Assembly (NCBI RefSeq): GCF_020991455.1
Contig: NZ_JAJMOX010000006.1
Location: 186,001 to 250,000, forward strand
Direction: 5' to 3'
Length of the DNA: 64,000 nt
From: Flavobacterium sp. JAS
GTDB taxonomy: Bacteria > Bacteroidota > Bacteroidia > Flavobacteriales > Flavobacteriaceae
The position numbers and the translations under genes are program-made. The stretch's first letter is position 1. Each line of letters begins with the position of its first letter. The notes below the pieces were generated by a model. The model saw only the letters and a list, made by a program, of their open reading frames with translations. It made no database searches and was not told where the DNA came from. Below, one piece after another: positions 17,464 to 27,464 of the stretch.

Positions 17464-20400
17464 ATGCAAAGTCCGTCTTTCTCTATATATGATGCATCGG
17501 CAGGCTCAGGAAAAACCTATACTTTGGTTAAAGAATATCTTAAAATTATTCTTTCTTCTCCAAAAAACGATGCTTATCGAAATATTCTGGCAATAACTTT
17601 TACCAATAAAGCGGTTCACGAAATGAAAAGCCGTATTGTTGGGAGTTTGTCTGAATTTGCAAAAGACGAACCTTCTGTAAAAGCGGTCGATTTAATGGAG
17701 GATTTGTCTCGTGATACGGGGCTTTCGATAATTAAAATCAAAACAAAATCTCAAAGTATCATCAAGCATCTAATTCATAATTATGCTGCTTTTGATATTT
17801 CTACAATCGATAAATTTACGCACAAAGTAATTCGTGCTTTTGCGCACGACTTAAATTTGCCAATGACTTTTGAAGTTACATTGGATACTGAAAATTTATT
17901 GATTGAGGCTGTTGATGCAATTATCGCTCAAGCGGGGCAAGATGAAACTTTGACAAAATTGCTAATTGATTTCACGATGGAGAAAACCGACGACGATAAA
18001 AGTTGGGACGTTTCGCGTGAAATTCTGGAAACCGGCAGATTGGTTTTGAATGAAAATAATCGAAATGAGATTTTGCATTTTCAGGACAAATCGATTGAAG
18101 AGTTTGTTGAGATAAAAAAGAAAATGCTGGTTTTGTGTAAGGATCTGGAATCTGAAAATGAAAATTTTGCCACAGAAGCACTTTCTTTAATTGATAAAAA
18201 TGGCATTGATTTAAAATCATTTTCAAGGGGAACTTTTCCGAATCACTTAGAAAGTATTCGTGATGGGAAGTTTAATCCTAGAAATAAAACATTTCATGAA
18301 TTTGATGATATTGCCATTAATAAAACGGCCAAAGACAGGGCTTTAATTGAAAATATAATTCCGGAGCTTCTTCAGACTTTGGAAAAAATCTATAAAAAAT
18401 TCGAAAAGAGAGATTTTTACAAAGCCTTTCTAAAAAATATAACGCCACTTTCGCTCCTTAATACAGTAAGTAATGAGTTGGCTAAGATTCAATCTGAACA
18501 AAACATTTTATCAATATCTGAATTTAATGTGATCATTCATCGTGAAATCCAGAATCAGCCTGCGCCTTTTATTTATGAGCGTTTGGGTGAACGTTACCGT
18601 CATTTTTTTATAGATGAATTTCAGGATACTTCAGAGATGCAATGGCAGAACTTGATTCCGTTAATTGATAATTCGCTTTCCGGATTAGATGATTACGGAA
18701 ATAAAGGAACTTTAATGATTGTTGGGGATCCTAAACAATCTATTTATCGTTGGCGCGGAGGGAAAGCAGAACAATTTATCGAGTTAAGTAAAGATGTAAA
18801 TCCGTTCAATAATCCCGATAAAGAAATTAGGCATTTAGATACAAATTATAGAAGTTATAGCGAAGTTATTGATTTTAATAATGCTTTTTTTAAACTGCTT
18901 TCAACTGAATTTACAAATGAAGATTATAAAGATTTGTATGAAAATCATAGTTTTCAGAACTCAAATTCAAAAAAAGGCGGTTATGTAAATATTTCTTTTC
19001 TTCCGATAATTGAGAAAAGTGATGCCGATGAAGAAGAAGTTGTCGAGAAGTCAGATCTTTATGTTGTGGCAACTCTCAATACAATTCAAAAAGTAATTCG
19101 TGAAGGTTTTGAATATAAAGACATTGTAATTTTGACTCGAAAACGAGATCAGGGAATTGCGATTGCAAATTATTTGACACAACAGAATATTCCGCTTTTG
19201 TCTTCAGAAACCTTGATGATTCAAAATGCGACAGAAGTTCGATTGATTGTTTATTTGCTGAAGTACCTAAATAATAGTGCCGATTTAGAATCGAAAGCTA
19301 ATTTTTTGCATTTCCTGGCAACTCATAAAGAAACAAATATGCCAATCCATGATTTTATTGCAATGGGAATGGCAAAAAGACTTGAAACTGATTTTGAAAA
19401 ATGGCTTTTAACTTTTGATGTTTCGCTTTCTTTTGAAAATGTTCGTAAAAAGTCATTGTACGAAGCGGTTGAAATTATCATTTCGAAGTTTGTGCTTCCG
19501 GAAGAAGGGAATGGATATATTCAGTTTTTCCTTGATATTGTTTTAGAAAGAGATATTAGGAATCAAGCCGGAATCGCTGATTTTCTATATTTTTGGGATA
19601 AAAACGGTGAACGATTTAGTATTCCGTCTCCGGAAGGAAACAATGCAGTGAGAATTATGACTATTCATAAGTCAAAAGGTTTGGAGTTTCCAGTGGTTAT
19701 TATGCCTTTTGCAGAAGAAGATTATAATCGAAAGCCAAAAGATAAATTATGGCTCGATACAGAAGATGTTGATTTAGATGTTCCGAAGGCTTTAATTGAT
19801 AATAGTAGTGCGGTTGAAGGTTTTGGAGAAAATGCTTCGGTTGTTTTTAATTTGAAAAAGCAGGAAGAGCTACTTGATAATATAAATGTTCTGTATGTGG
19901 CGTTAACTCGTGCAGAAGAACAGTTGTATGTCATTTCTCAATCGTTAAAAGAACGAAAAGATGGGGAGTTTCCAAATAATATGGCTTCTTTTTTTATTAA
20001 ATATTTAATTAGTCAGGGGATTTATGATCCTGAAAAACTAGAATATGATTTTGGGAATAAAACAAGGCTTTCGATTTCGGGTAAATCTGTTGATTTGGTA
20101 AAACCGATTCCTGTAGTTTCAGAGGTTTTGAATCCAAAAAATATAAAAATTGCTCAGCGAGAAGCTTTAATGTGGGGAACACATCAGCAAGAAGCAATAT
20201 CTTATGGTAATGTTGTACATGAGATTTTAGCTTTTGTTAAAGATAAATCAGATGTTGATTTGGCAGTTATAAAAGCTCTTGAGAATGGTTTGATTAAAGT
20301 TGATCAGGTTGATCAGGTTTTAAAGACATTAAAAGAAATTGTAAATCATTCTGAATTGAGTTTTTGCTTTGATGGAAATTATTCAATTTTAAACGAGCAA

Positions 20401-20619
20401 ACAATTGTTCAAAAAGAAGGAAAGATTTTGAAACCGGACCGAATTGTGATCTCTAAAAATAATGAGGCTTACCTTTTGGATTATAAAACTGGAGCGGCTA
20501 ATTCTAAATACACACAGCAGCTTCAGGAATATCAGGATGCTATTGAAGATTTAGGTTATAAAGTGTTAAAAAAAGCTCTCGTCTATATAGGAACAGAAAT
20601 CGATGTAGTAAATTTGTGA
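17464..20619 (+). CDS. AddA/RecB-like UvrD-family helicase-nuclease
   Basis: The frame is open from 17344, but that stretch is translated inverted repeat; the ATG at 17464 begins at the conserved edge of the ATPase, giving 1051 residues. Walker A is ASAGSGKTYTLVK (residues 11-23). Motif II is IDEFQDTSEMQW (about 383), motif III/IV GDPKQSIYRWRGG, and motif VI LYVALTRAEEQLYV (about 807). The C-terminal nuclease of the PD-(D/E)xK type shows VVHEIL, LKPDRIVI and LLDYKTG (about 915-1005). It should unwind and resect double-strand breaks for recombination. The matching AddB-like gene is at 23523, with two unrelated genes in between. Confidence 0.88.
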   Translation: MQSPSFSIYDASAGSGKTYTLVKEYLKIILSSPKNDAYRNILAITFTNKAVHEMKSRIVGSLSEFAKDEPSVKAVDLMEDLSRDTGLSIIKIKTKSQSIIKHLIHNYAAFDISTIDKFTHKVIRAFAHDLNLPMTFEVTLDTENLLIEAVDAIIAQAGQDETLTKLLIDFTMEKTDDDKSWDVSREILETGRLVLNENNRNEILHFQDKSIEEFVEIKKKMLVLCKDLESENENFATEALSLIDKNGIDLKSFSRGTFPNHLESIRDGKFNPRNKTFHEFDDIAINKTAKDRALIENIIPELLQTLEKIYKKFEKRDFYKAFLKNITPLSLLNTVSNELAKIQSEQNILSISEFNVIIHREIQNQPAPFIYERLGERYRHFFIDEFQDTSEMQWQNLIPLIDNSLSGLDDYGNKGTLMIVGDPKQSIYRWRGGKAEQFIELSKDVNPFNNPDKEIRHLDTNYRSYSEVIDFNNAFFKLLSTEFTNEDYKDLYENHSFQNSNSKKGGYVNISFLPIIEKSDADEEEVVEKSDLYVVATLNTIQKVIREGFEYKDIVILTRKRDQGIAIANYLTQQNIPLLSSETLMIQNATEVRLIVYLLKYLNNSADLESKANFLHFLATHKETNMPIHDFIAMGMAKRLETDFEKWLLTFDVSLSFENVRKKSLYEAVEIIISKFVLPEEGNGYIQFFLDIVLERDIRNQAGIADFLYFWDKNGERFSIPSPEGNNAVRIMTIHKSKGLEFPVVIMPFAEEDYNRKPKDKLWLDTEDVDLDVPKALIDNSSAVEGFGENASVVFNLKKQEELLDNINVLYVALTRAEEQLYVISQSLKERKDGEFPNNMASFFIKYLISQGIYDPEKLEYDFGNKTRLSISGKSVDLVKPIPVVSEVLNPKNIKIAQREALMWGTHQQEAISYGNVVHEILAFVKDKSDVDLAVIKALENGLIKVDQVDQVLKTLKEIVNHSELSFCFDGNYSILNEQTIVQKEGKILKPDRIVISKNNEAYLLDYKTGAANSKYTQQLQEYQDAIEDLGYKVLKKALVYIGTEIDVVNL

Positions 20620-20700
20620 AAAAATTAATCAGATGTTAAAGGATTAACGTAGCTTAAGTTTTGCTAAGTAGTTAATTTTTAACGTTTTAAATATGTAAAA

Positions 20701-21894
20701 ATGTACGGTAAAATTAAAGAACATTTGCAAAGTGAGTTGCAAACGATTGAAGAAAATGGAATTTTTAAAAAAGAACGTATCATAACATCTGCGCAAGATG
20801 CTGAGATAACGATTTCTACAGGAGAAAAGGTTTTGAACTTTTGTGCAAACAATTATTTAGGACTTTCTTCTCATCCGGAAGTGATTCAGGCTGCGAAAGA
20901 TGCTATGGATACACATGGTTTCGGAATGTCATCAGTTCGTTTTATTTGCGGAACACAAGATATTCATAAAACTCTGGAGAAAAAGATTGCTGATTTTTAT
21001 GGTACAGAAGATACTATTCTTTATGCAGCGGCCTTTGATGCAAATGGTGGAGTTTTCGAACCTTTATTAGGAGAGAATGATGCTATAATTTCAGACAGTT
21101 TAAATCATGCTTCTATTATAGATGGTGTTCGTTTGTGTAAAGCGGCTCGTTATCGTTATGAAAACAGCAACATGGAAGACTTGGAACAACAATTAATAAA
21201 AGCTAATGAAGCTGGAGCACGTTTTAAATTAATTGTTACAGATGGGGTTTTCTCTATGGATGGTCTTGTGGCGCCTTTAGACAAAATTTGTGATTTGGCT
21301 GATAAATATGATGCAATGGTTATGGTTGACGAATGTCATGCTGCTGGATTTATTGGAGCTACTGGTAAAGGTACACTTGAAGCAAAAGGTGTGATGGGAA
21401 GAGTTGATATTATAACAGGAACATTGGGTAAAGCCTTAGGAGGTGCAATGGGAGGTTATACAACAGCAAAAAAAGAGATTGTTGAGTTGTTGCGTCAACG
21501 TTCAAGACCATATTTGTTTTCGAACTCACTTGCACCAGCAATTGTAGGTGCTTCTATTAAGGTATTTGAGCTTTTAGAGAAAGATACTACATTAAGAGAT
21601 AAGCTAGAGTGGAATACAAACTACTTTAAGGAAGGAATGAAAAAAGCCGGATTTGACATTATTGATGGTGACTCGGCAATTGTTCCGGTTATGTTATATG
21701 ATGCAAAATTGTCGCAAACGATGGCAAATGAACTTTTGAAGCAAGGAATTTATGTTATTGGATTCTTTTTTCCGGTTGTTCCAAAAGAAAAGGCAAGAAT
21801 TAGAGTTCAATTGTCAGCGGCGCACACAAAAGAGCATTTAGACAAGGCTATAAATGCCTTTATATCAGTGGGACAAATGTTAAAAGTTATATAA
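20701..21894 (+). CDS. kbl: Glycine C-acetyltransferase (2-amino-3-ketobutyrate CoA ligase)
   Basis: The 397-residue PLP enzyme of the alpha-oxoamine synthase family converts 2-amino-3-ketobutyrate and CoA to glycine and acetyl-CoA in threonine breakdown. Seen: [40 protein letters not shown], the cofactor aspartate and histidine in [11 protein letters not shown], and the PLP lysine in [14 protein letters not shown]. The pairing of [13 protein letters not shown] with the kbl-like C-terminus favours Kbl over BioF or serine palmitoyltransferase. No threonine dehydrogenase gene is adjacent. It is a single-gene unit between the helicase gene and ompA. Confidence 0.92.
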   Translation: MYGKIKEHLQSELQTIEENGIFKKERIITSAQDAEITISTGEKVLNFCANNYLGLSSHPEVIQAAKDAMDTHGFGMSSVRFICGTQDIHKTLEKKIADFYGTEDTILYAAAFDANGGVFEPLLGENDAIISDSLNHASIIDGVRLCKAARYRYENSNMEDLEQQLIKANEAGARFKLIVTDGVFSMDGLVAPLDKICDLADKYDAMVMVDECHAAGFIGATGKGTLEAKGVMGRVDIITGTLGKALGGAMGGYTTAKKEIVELLRQRSRPYLFSNSLAPAIVGASIKVFELLEKDTTLRDKLEWNTNYFKEGMKKAGFDIIDGDSAIVPVMLYDAKLSQTMANELLKQGIYVIGFFFPVVPKEKARIRVQLSAAHTKEHLDKAINAFISVGQMLKVI

Positions 21895-21939
21895 TTCCCA
21901 CTTTGGTGAAATTTTTGTAGGTTTTTTTTAACATTTCAT

Positions 21940-21970
21940 TTTGTATTTAAAAAATTTGGTGTTACTTTTG
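21940..21970 (+). promoter_or_regulatory. Strong promoter for the OmpA-family gene
   Basis: TTTG (21940-21943), a 19-base spacer and TACTTTTG (21963-21970) match the full Bacteroidota consensus. The start codon is 37 bases further on. This fits high expression of a major outer-membrane protein. Confidence 0.7.
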
Positions 21971-22007
21971 CTTGTAATTAACTAAATTGTAATTAAAAAA
22001 ATTAAGT

Positions 22008-23459
22008 ATGAAACATCTTAACAAACTTTTAGTTGCTGTGATGATGGTGATGGGTTTAAGTTCTCACGCACAAGACAGTAACAATCCATGGGCTATCTCA
22101 TTTGGAGTTAATGCAGTTGATACAAGAACCAGTTCCAATGCAGGAAGCGGTTTCTTTGATCAACACTTTTCTCAGCCATTCGCTGTAAAAGACAACTGGA
22201 ACATCCTTCCTTCATTATCTTACATTGGTGTAAATAGATATGTTGGACATGGTTTTTCTGTTGGTTTACAAGGGTCTGTAAACAAAATTGATAAATTGGT
22301 TACTTTTGCTCCAACTGCTCCAGGGCATGATGGAAGAGGTAATGTTGTAACTAATCCTGGAGATTTGATGTATTATGGAATTGATGCTACAGTAAAATAT
22401 AGCTTCCAAGAATTAATCAAATCTAAAATCATTGATCCTTCGTTATCTGTAGGTGGAGGTTATACTTTCTTCGGAGATAACAGTTTTGGAACTGTTAACC
22501 CAGGTGCTGGTATTACTTTCTGGTTTACAGATGCTATTGGTCTTGAACTTGCTACAAAATACAAATGGGCTGTAGCTGCTAATGATGATAAACCTCTTGA
22601 CAGATCTGTTTTCCAACACACTGCAGGTTTAGTTTTCAAATTCGGAGGTAAAGATACTGATGGAGACGGAATCTACGATAAAGATGATGCTTGTCCAGAT
22701 GTTGCTGGTTTAAAACAATTCAACGGATGTCCTGATACTGACGGAGACGGAATCGTTGACGCTAGTGATGCTTGTCCAGATGTATTTGGTTTAGCTGCAT
22801 TAAACGGATGTCCTGATACTGACGGAGACGGAATTGCTGATAAAGATGATGCTTGTCCAGATGTTGCTGGTTTAGCTGCTTTAAAAGGTTGTCCTGATAC
22901 TGACGGTGATGGTATCGCTGATAAAGATGACAAATGTCCTACAGTTGCTGGTCCTAAAGAAAATGGTGGTTGTCCTTTCTTAGACGCTGACAAAGACGGT
23001 GTTGCTGATAAAGATGATGATTGTCCTACAGTTTACGGTCCTGCTTCTAACAGAGGTTGTCCTGAAGTAACTACTGAAGCTTTAGAAGATCTTAAAGTTC
23101 AAGCTAGAGCGGTTTACTTTAACTCAGGTAAAGCTACTTTCAAAACAGGAGACAAAGAAACTCCAGCTAGATTAGATGCAATTAAAGAAATCCTTAAAAA
23201 CTATCCAAACGCGAAATTCTCTGTTGAAGGACACACTGATAGTACAGGTTCTGCTAAATTGAATCAAAAACTTTCTGAAGACAGAGCTGCTGCTGTAATG
23301 AATGCATTAATTGAAAGAGGAGTTAATCCAGAGAACTTAGTTTCTAAAGGATTTGGTTCTTCTCAACCAATTGGAAGCAACAAAACTGCTGCTGGTAAAG
23401 CACAAAACAGAAGAACAGAAATTAGACACATTGGTTCTAAATACCAAGGTAAAATCTAA
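22008..23459 (+). CDS. OmpA-family outer-membrane protein with thrombospondin type-3 repeats
   Basis: The 483-residue protein has a signal peptide (cleavage near SSHA-Q). An N-terminal beta-barrel domain of about 190 residues follows. Five calcium-binding repeats ([16 protein letters not shown]...GCP) run from about residue 216 to 352. The C-terminal OmpA domain (about 370-483) carries [38 protein letters not shown] and GFGSSQPI, which bind peptidoglycan. It should anchor the outer membrane to the wall. The strong promoter and the frequent use of favoured codons (GCT, GGT) compared with neighbours suggest high expression. A terminator follows at 23481. Confidence 0.93.
   Translation: MKHLNKLLVAVMMVMGLSSHAQDSNNPWAISFGVNAVDTRTSSNAGSGFFDQHFSQPFAVKDNWNILPSLSYIGVNRYVGHGFSVGLQGSVNKIDKLVTFAPTAPGHDGRGNVVTNPGDLMYYGIDATVKYSFQELIKSKIIDPSLSVGGGYTFFGDNSFGTVNPGAGITFWFTDAIGLELATKYKWAVAANDDKPLDRSVFQHTAGLVFKFGGKDTDGDGIYDKDDACPDVAGLKQFNGCPDTDGDGIVDASDACPDVFGLAALNGCPDTDGDGIADKDDACPDVAGLAALKGCPDTDGDGIADKDDKCPTVAGPKENGGCPFLDADKDGVADKDDDCPTVYGPASNRGCPEVTTEALEDLKVQARAVYFNSGKATFKTGDKETPARLDAIKEILKNYPNAKFSVEGHTDSTGSAKLNQKLSEDRAAAVMNALIERGVNPENLVSKGFGSSQPIGSNKTAAGKAQNRRTEIRHIGSKYQGKI
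22653..23063 (+). repeat. In-gene tandem repeats of about 80 bp encoding calcium-binding motifs
   Basis: Five units of about 81-84 bases, each starting with GATACTGACGGAGACGGAAT or a variant. They code for thrombospondin type-3 repeats. Units two to four are very similar at the DNA level, so copy number could change by recombination. Confidence 0.85.
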
Positions 23460-23480
23460 TTTACTTTCTAAATAAATACT

Positions 23481-23512
23481 AAAAGCCATTCTTAATTGAA
23501 TGGCTTTTTTTA
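23481..23512 (+). terminator. Terminator after ompA-like gene
   Basis: AAAGCCATTC (23482-23491) pairs with GAATGGCTTT (23498-23507) around a 6-base loop, followed by T runs. It ends only 10 bases before the next start codon at 23523. Confidence 0.9.
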
Positions 23513-23522
23513 TTTTTATCAA

Positions 23523-26288
23523 ATGATAAATACTTCTTTTCTAGAAAAAATTGCTGCTGTCGTAATTCAGGATTATTCGGCTAAACTTGCTGATACAACT
23601 ATTATTTTACCGAATAAAAGAGCTAAAGTTTTTTTGATAGAAGCATTGAAAAATGAAACTAAAAAAACGATTCTTGCTCCTGAGATTGTTAGTATTGAGG
23701 ATTTTGTGCAAGATGTAGCATCAATTAGATCAGTAGATTCGATTGAACTTTTGTTTGAGTTCTACGAAGTTTACTTATCTGTTACCGAAAAACAGCATCA
23801 ACAATCATTTGAATTGTTTGCAAATTGGGCCAAAACCCTTCTGCAGGATTTTAATGAAATTGATCGTTATCTTTTAGAACCTTCACATGTTTTGTCTTAT
23901 TTGAAAGATATAGAAGATATTAAAAAGTGGGGTATTGAAGTCGAAGATAAAACCAAGCTTTTGGAAAATTATATAGACTTCTGGAAACTTTTGCCTTTGT
24001 ATTACGATTCGTTATATAACCATTTGCTAAATAAAGCAATTGGATATCAAGGATTGATTTATAGAGAAGCTGTAAATAATTTGAATCACTTTTCGAATAC
24101 CATTTCAAACAGAACTTTTGTTTTTGCAGGATTTAATGCTTTAAATGCTGCTGAAGAAAGAATTGTACAACATCTTTTGGCATTGGACCAGGCAAAGATT
24201 TACTGGGATGTTGATCAAACCTTTCTAAACGATCCCTATCATGATGCGGGGCTTTTTGTTCGTCGTTTTAAAGAAAGTTGGAAACATTATAAATCGAATC
24301 CTTTTGAGTGGATTGTGGATGATTTTTCGCAGTCTAAAAACATTCAGGTTATAGGAACTCCAAAAACCATTGGTCAGGCAAAATTAGCCGGAAGTATTAT
24401 TGAAAATATAATCAATAATAATCCATCAACATCGCTGGATAAAGTGGCTATTGTACTTGGAGAAGAAAATTTATTGATGCCAATTTTGTATTCATTACCG
24501 GCTTCGGTTGGAGCATTGAATATAACAATGGGATATTCAGGAAAAAATAATCCTTCGCAAATATTGATTGCAAAATTATTTAAGATGCATACTAATGCGC
24601 TTTCTCGAAAAGGCGATAGCTATGTTTTTTATTATAAAGATGTTTTAGATATTTTGACACATCCTTTGGTAGAGCCTTACGCAAATGCAGGCAATTTGGT
24701 AAAGATTATCAAAGAGAACAACTATACATTTATTACTCATAATAGAATTCTTGAACTTAATTCGGGGTCTTCGACTTTATTTGGTTTATTATTCCTGAAA
24801 TGGGAGAATGGATCTATGGCGGTTTTAGAAAATATTTCTGCGATTTTACTTTTGATAAAAGAAAACTTCAGCAATGATAATGAAGAAGAGAAAATTGCAA
24901 AAGCTTTTGTTTTTTCTGTTTTTAAAGTTATTAATAAACTGATTAATTATTATTCGCAGCATCATTATATTGATAATATTGATACATTGCATGCTATTTA
25001 CAAACAGATTGTCGATGTAGCCGAAGTCTCGTTTGAAGGTGAACCTTTGCATGGATTACAGATTATGGGAGTTCTGGAAAGTCGTGTTCTTGACTTTGAT
25101 ACTGTTATTGTTACTTCTATGAATGAAGGGAAATTTCCGGCCGGAAAATCTCAAAATTCATTTATTCCTTATGATGTAAAACGCGAATTAGGTTTGCCAA
25201 CTTTCAAAGAAAAAGATGCTATTTATACCTATCACTTTTATCATTTATTACAAAGAGCTAAGAATATTTATCTGATTTATAATACCGAAAATGATGGATT
25301 AGATGCGGGTGAACGAAGTCGTTTTATCACGCAACTTGAAGTCGAAAAGCAAAAAAAGCATAATCTTACTTTTGATATTTACAATCCGGTTTTGCCAACA
25401 ACGGCATATCAACCCATGATAGTCCCAAAGTCAGAAGCGGTGATGGAACGGTTGAAAGAAATTGCTGTTGCTGGTTTTTCACCTTCGGCATTGACAAGTT
25501 ATATTAGGAATCCGATTGATTTTTATTTTCAAAAAATACTTCGAATTCGAGAAGTAGAAGAGGTTGAAGAAAATATTGCGCTAAACACTTTGGGGACTAT
25601 AATTCACGAAACTTTAAAAGCTTTGTATGATCCTTTTGTTGGTAAGTTTATTTCTGAAACAGACATTTCCAATTGTTTTAAATTGTTAGATGATGAAGTT
25701 CTGAAGCAGTTTAAATTGGTTTATAAAGAAGGTGAAATCAAGAAAGGGAGGAATCTTTTGGCTTTTGAAGTAGCAAAACGTAATGTTTCTAATTTCTTAA
25801 AAATGGAATTGGAGGAAATTAAGAATGGAGATGCAATTCAAATTATTGCTTTAGAAAAAACTTTCGAAAGGGAACTAAAACATCCAAATTTGCCATTCCC
25901 TGTTCTTATAAAAGGAAATGTCGATAGAATCGAGTTACGTAACGGAAAAATAAGAATCATCGATTATAAGACCGGTAAAGTAGAAAAGACGAATGTAATA
26001 TTGAAATCTTGGAACGGATTAACTCAGGAAATTAAAAACGATAAAATAATTCAGGTCCTGGCGTATGCTTTTATGTTTGAAAAAGAAGCGGGTGATGTTC
26101 CCGTAGAAGTTGGAATTATTTCGTTTAAAAACCTAAAGTCCGGATTTTTGCCTTTTGGATTTAAAGAAGAAAAAGAGCTTGACTTGATAGTTGGAAAAGA
26201 AATCCTGAACAATTATTTGGAAGAAATCGTTGTATTGTTAAAGGAGATTTTTGATGTGAATATTCCTTTTGAAGAAAAAATAGACTGA
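23523..26288 (+). CDS. AddB-like PD-(D/E)xK nuclease, partner of the helicase at 17464
   Basis: Starting at ATG 23523 the product is 921 residues; a frame-open ATG at 23496 lies in the terminator and is rejected. The N-terminal half resembles an inactive UvrD-like core (TTIILPNKRAKVFLIEAL). A conserved TSMNEGKFPAGKSQNSFIPYD lies near residue 535, and the C-terminal nuclease has NTLGTIIHETLKALYDP, IKGNVDRIE and RIIDYKTGKVEK. The four-cysteine iron-sulfur cluster of Bacillus AddB is not obvious. It should form the second subunit of an AddAB/RecBCD-type end-resection complex. Its stop overlaps the start of the small membrane-protein gene by one base (TGATG), indicating coupling. Confidence 0.85.
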   Translation: MINTSFLEKIAAVVIQDYSAKLADTTIILPNKRAKVFLIEALKNETKKTILAPEIVSIEDFVQDVASIRSVDSIELLFEFYEVYLSVTEKQHQQSFELFANWAKTLLQDFNEIDRYLLEPSHVLSYLKDIEDIKKWGIEVEDKTKLLENYIDFWKLLPLYYDSLYNHLLNKAIGYQGLIYREAVNNLNHFSNTISNRTFVFAGFNALNAAEERIVQHLLALDQAKIYWDVDQTFLNDPYHDAGLFVRRFKESWKHYKSNPFEWIVDDFSQSKNIQVIGTPKTIGQAKLAGSIIENIINNNPSTSLDKVAIVLGEENLLMPILYSLPASVGALNITMGYSGKNNPSQILIAKLFKMHTNALSRKGDSYVFYYKDVLDILTHPLVEPYANAGNLVKIIKENNYTFITHNRILELNSGSSTLFGLLFLKWENGSMAVLENISAILLLIKENFSNDNEEEKIAKAFVFSVFKVINKLINYYSQHHYIDNIDTLHAIYKQIVDVAEVSFEGEPLHGLQIMGVLESRVLDFDTVIVTSMNEGKFPAGKSQNSFIPYDVKRELGLPTFKEKDAIYTYHFYHLLQRAKNIYLIYNTENDGLDAGERSRFITQLEVEKQKKHNLTFDIYNPVLPTTAYQPMIVPKSEAVMERLKEIAVAGFSPSALTSYIRNPIDFYFQKILRIREVEEVEENIALNTLGTIIHETLKALYDPFVGKFISETDISNCFKLLDDEVLKQFKLVYKEGEIKKGRNLLAFEVAKRNVSNFLKMELEEIKNGDAIQIIALEKTFERELKHPNLPFPVLIKGNVDRIELRNGKIRIIDYKTGKVEKTNVILKSWNGLTQEIKNDKIIQVLAYAFMFEKEAGDVPVEVGIISFKNLKSGFLPFGFKEEKELDLIVGKEILNNYLEEIVVLLKEIFDVNIPFEEKID

Positions 26289-26584
26289 TGATCAGAAAAG
26301 TAAATAACATATTTGAGTTTTTTAAATCCACATTAGTAATTAATTTGGTCGTTTGTAGTATTGTTGTTTTGCTGAGTGGTTTTGATTATTTTTTTATACT
26401 ATTTCTAAGTTTTGGCTTTTTGGTAAGTATTGGATTCAAAGAATTGTATCGAAAAAATGAGTACTTATTTTATTCAAACAATGGTATAGCAAAGATTCCT
26501 CTTTTGCTGCTTAGTTATTTTTTGACCTTTTGTACGGCAGTTTTCTTGGGACTTGTTGTGTTTTTAATAAAGAAATTATTTTGA
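26288..26584 (+). CDS. Small membrane protein of unknown function
   Basis: The 98-residue protein has three hydrophobic segments (about 16-32, 33-48 and 70-95) and one charged loop (KELYRKNEYLFYSNNG). It is translationally coupled at both ends: its ATG shares a base with the stop of the AddB-like gene, and its stop overlaps the likely TTG start of the ABC ATPase. That arrangement makes it a candidate membrane partner of the ATPase, although it is too small to be a normal permease. The loop KNEYLFYSNNGIAK is the kind of cytosolic segment that might contact an ATPase. Family not recognised. Confidence 0.65.
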   Translation: MIRKVNNIFEFFKSTLVINLVVCSIVVLLSGFDYFFILFLSFGFLVSIGFKELYRKNEYLFYSNNGIAKIPLLLLSYFLTFCTAVFLGLVVFLIKKLF

Positions 26585-27255
26585 AAAAACATATTCTTGA
26601 AGTTGACGGAATCCAGAAAAGATTTGGTGAAAAAGTAGTGCTTTCTGATGTTTATTTGAAATGTGAAACTTCGGATATTATTGGTTTGTTTGGTCGAAAC
26701 GGTTCTGGAAAATCAACATTATTGAAGATTATTTTTGGAATTGTTTCAGCCCCTGGAAAATGTATAAGAATTGATGGTGTTTCAAAAAACAATTCAAATA
26801 ATTTATTAAATGAAATTAGTTATTTGCATCAGGAACAGTATATTCCGAATCACTTATTGGTAAAAAGAGCGATTGCGTTATCTATCGATAAACAAAATAG
26901 AGATAGGTTTTGTGAAGATAAATTTATTCAACCTCTTTTAGATAAAAAAATCAGTCATTTATCAAGTGGGGAACTCCGTTATCTGGAAATTAAAGTTGTA
27001 CTTTTTAATCCTGCAAAATTCATTTTACTTGACGAACCGTACAATGGATTGTCTCCTGTAATGGTCGATGTGGTAAATGAAATGATAAAGGTAAATTCGC
27101 TTAGAAAAGGAATTATTATTACAGATCATAATTATCAAAGCGTAATCAAAATTGCGACACAACTAGTCTTGATTAAAGATGGCAAGACTTTTATTTTGAA
27201 GGAAAAAACCGATCTTATCAATAAAGGCTATCTTACAAGCTCCTCTTTTTTGTAA
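26581..27255 (+). CDS. ABC-type ATPase subunit
   Basis: A 224-residue ATPase with Walker A FGRNGSGKSTLLK, Q-loop YLHQEQYIP, the signature LSSGELRYLEIK (LSSGE in place of LSGGQ), Walker B FILLDEPYNGLSP and H-loop TDHNYQS. I place the start at TTG 26581, giving LKKHILEVDGIQKRFGE and a 4-base overlap with the upstream gene. An ATG at 26530 in the same frame would add 17 poorly conserved-looking residues and overlap by 55 bases. No normal permease is adjacent; only the 98-residue membrane protein precedes it. Substrate unknown. Confidence 0.8.
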   Translation: MKKHILEVDGIQKRFGEKVVLSDVYLKCETSDIIGLFGRNGSGKSTLLKIIFGIVSAPGKCIRIDGVSKNNSNNLLNEISYLHQEQYIPNHLLVKRAIALSIDKQNRDRFCEDKFIQPLLDKKISHLSSGELRYLEIKVVLFNPAKFILLDEPYNGLSPVMVDVVNEMIKVNSLRKGIIITDHNYQSVIKIATQLVLIKDGKTFILKEKTDLINKGYLTSSSFL

Positions 27256-27426
27256 AATGCGAAGAAAATAATTTAATTATCTGAATTAGATTGTTATTTT
27301 TTTTGGATAAATCTTCTTTTTTGTTAAGATTTATTGTGTTATTTATTTTAAATACAAGGAAATATTAGGGTGTAAATAAAAGTAACTCAAGTGGTTAGGT
27401 TTGGCCTTTTTTTTAACAAGTATTTA

Positions 27427-27458
27427 TTGGACAATTATAGTATTTAAAAATACCTTTG
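27427..27458 (+). promoter_or_regulatory. Promoter with no protein gene behind it
   Basis: TTG (27427-27429), a 21-base spacer and TACCTTTG (27451-27458) fit the Bacteroidota consensus, pointing right. No protein gene of normal size lies between it and the terminator at 27612-27651. The stretch 27256-27426 holds nothing else I can identify. Confidence 0.5.
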
Positions 27459-27464
27459 TCGCTC

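Noticed and set aside
22653..23063. Regularly spaced DNA repeats that could suggest a CRISPR array
   Set aside because: The repeats have no spacers, keep the reading frame and encode thrombospondin type-3 calcium-binding motifs; an open frame on the opposite strand (22673-22993) is only a by-product of the repeats.
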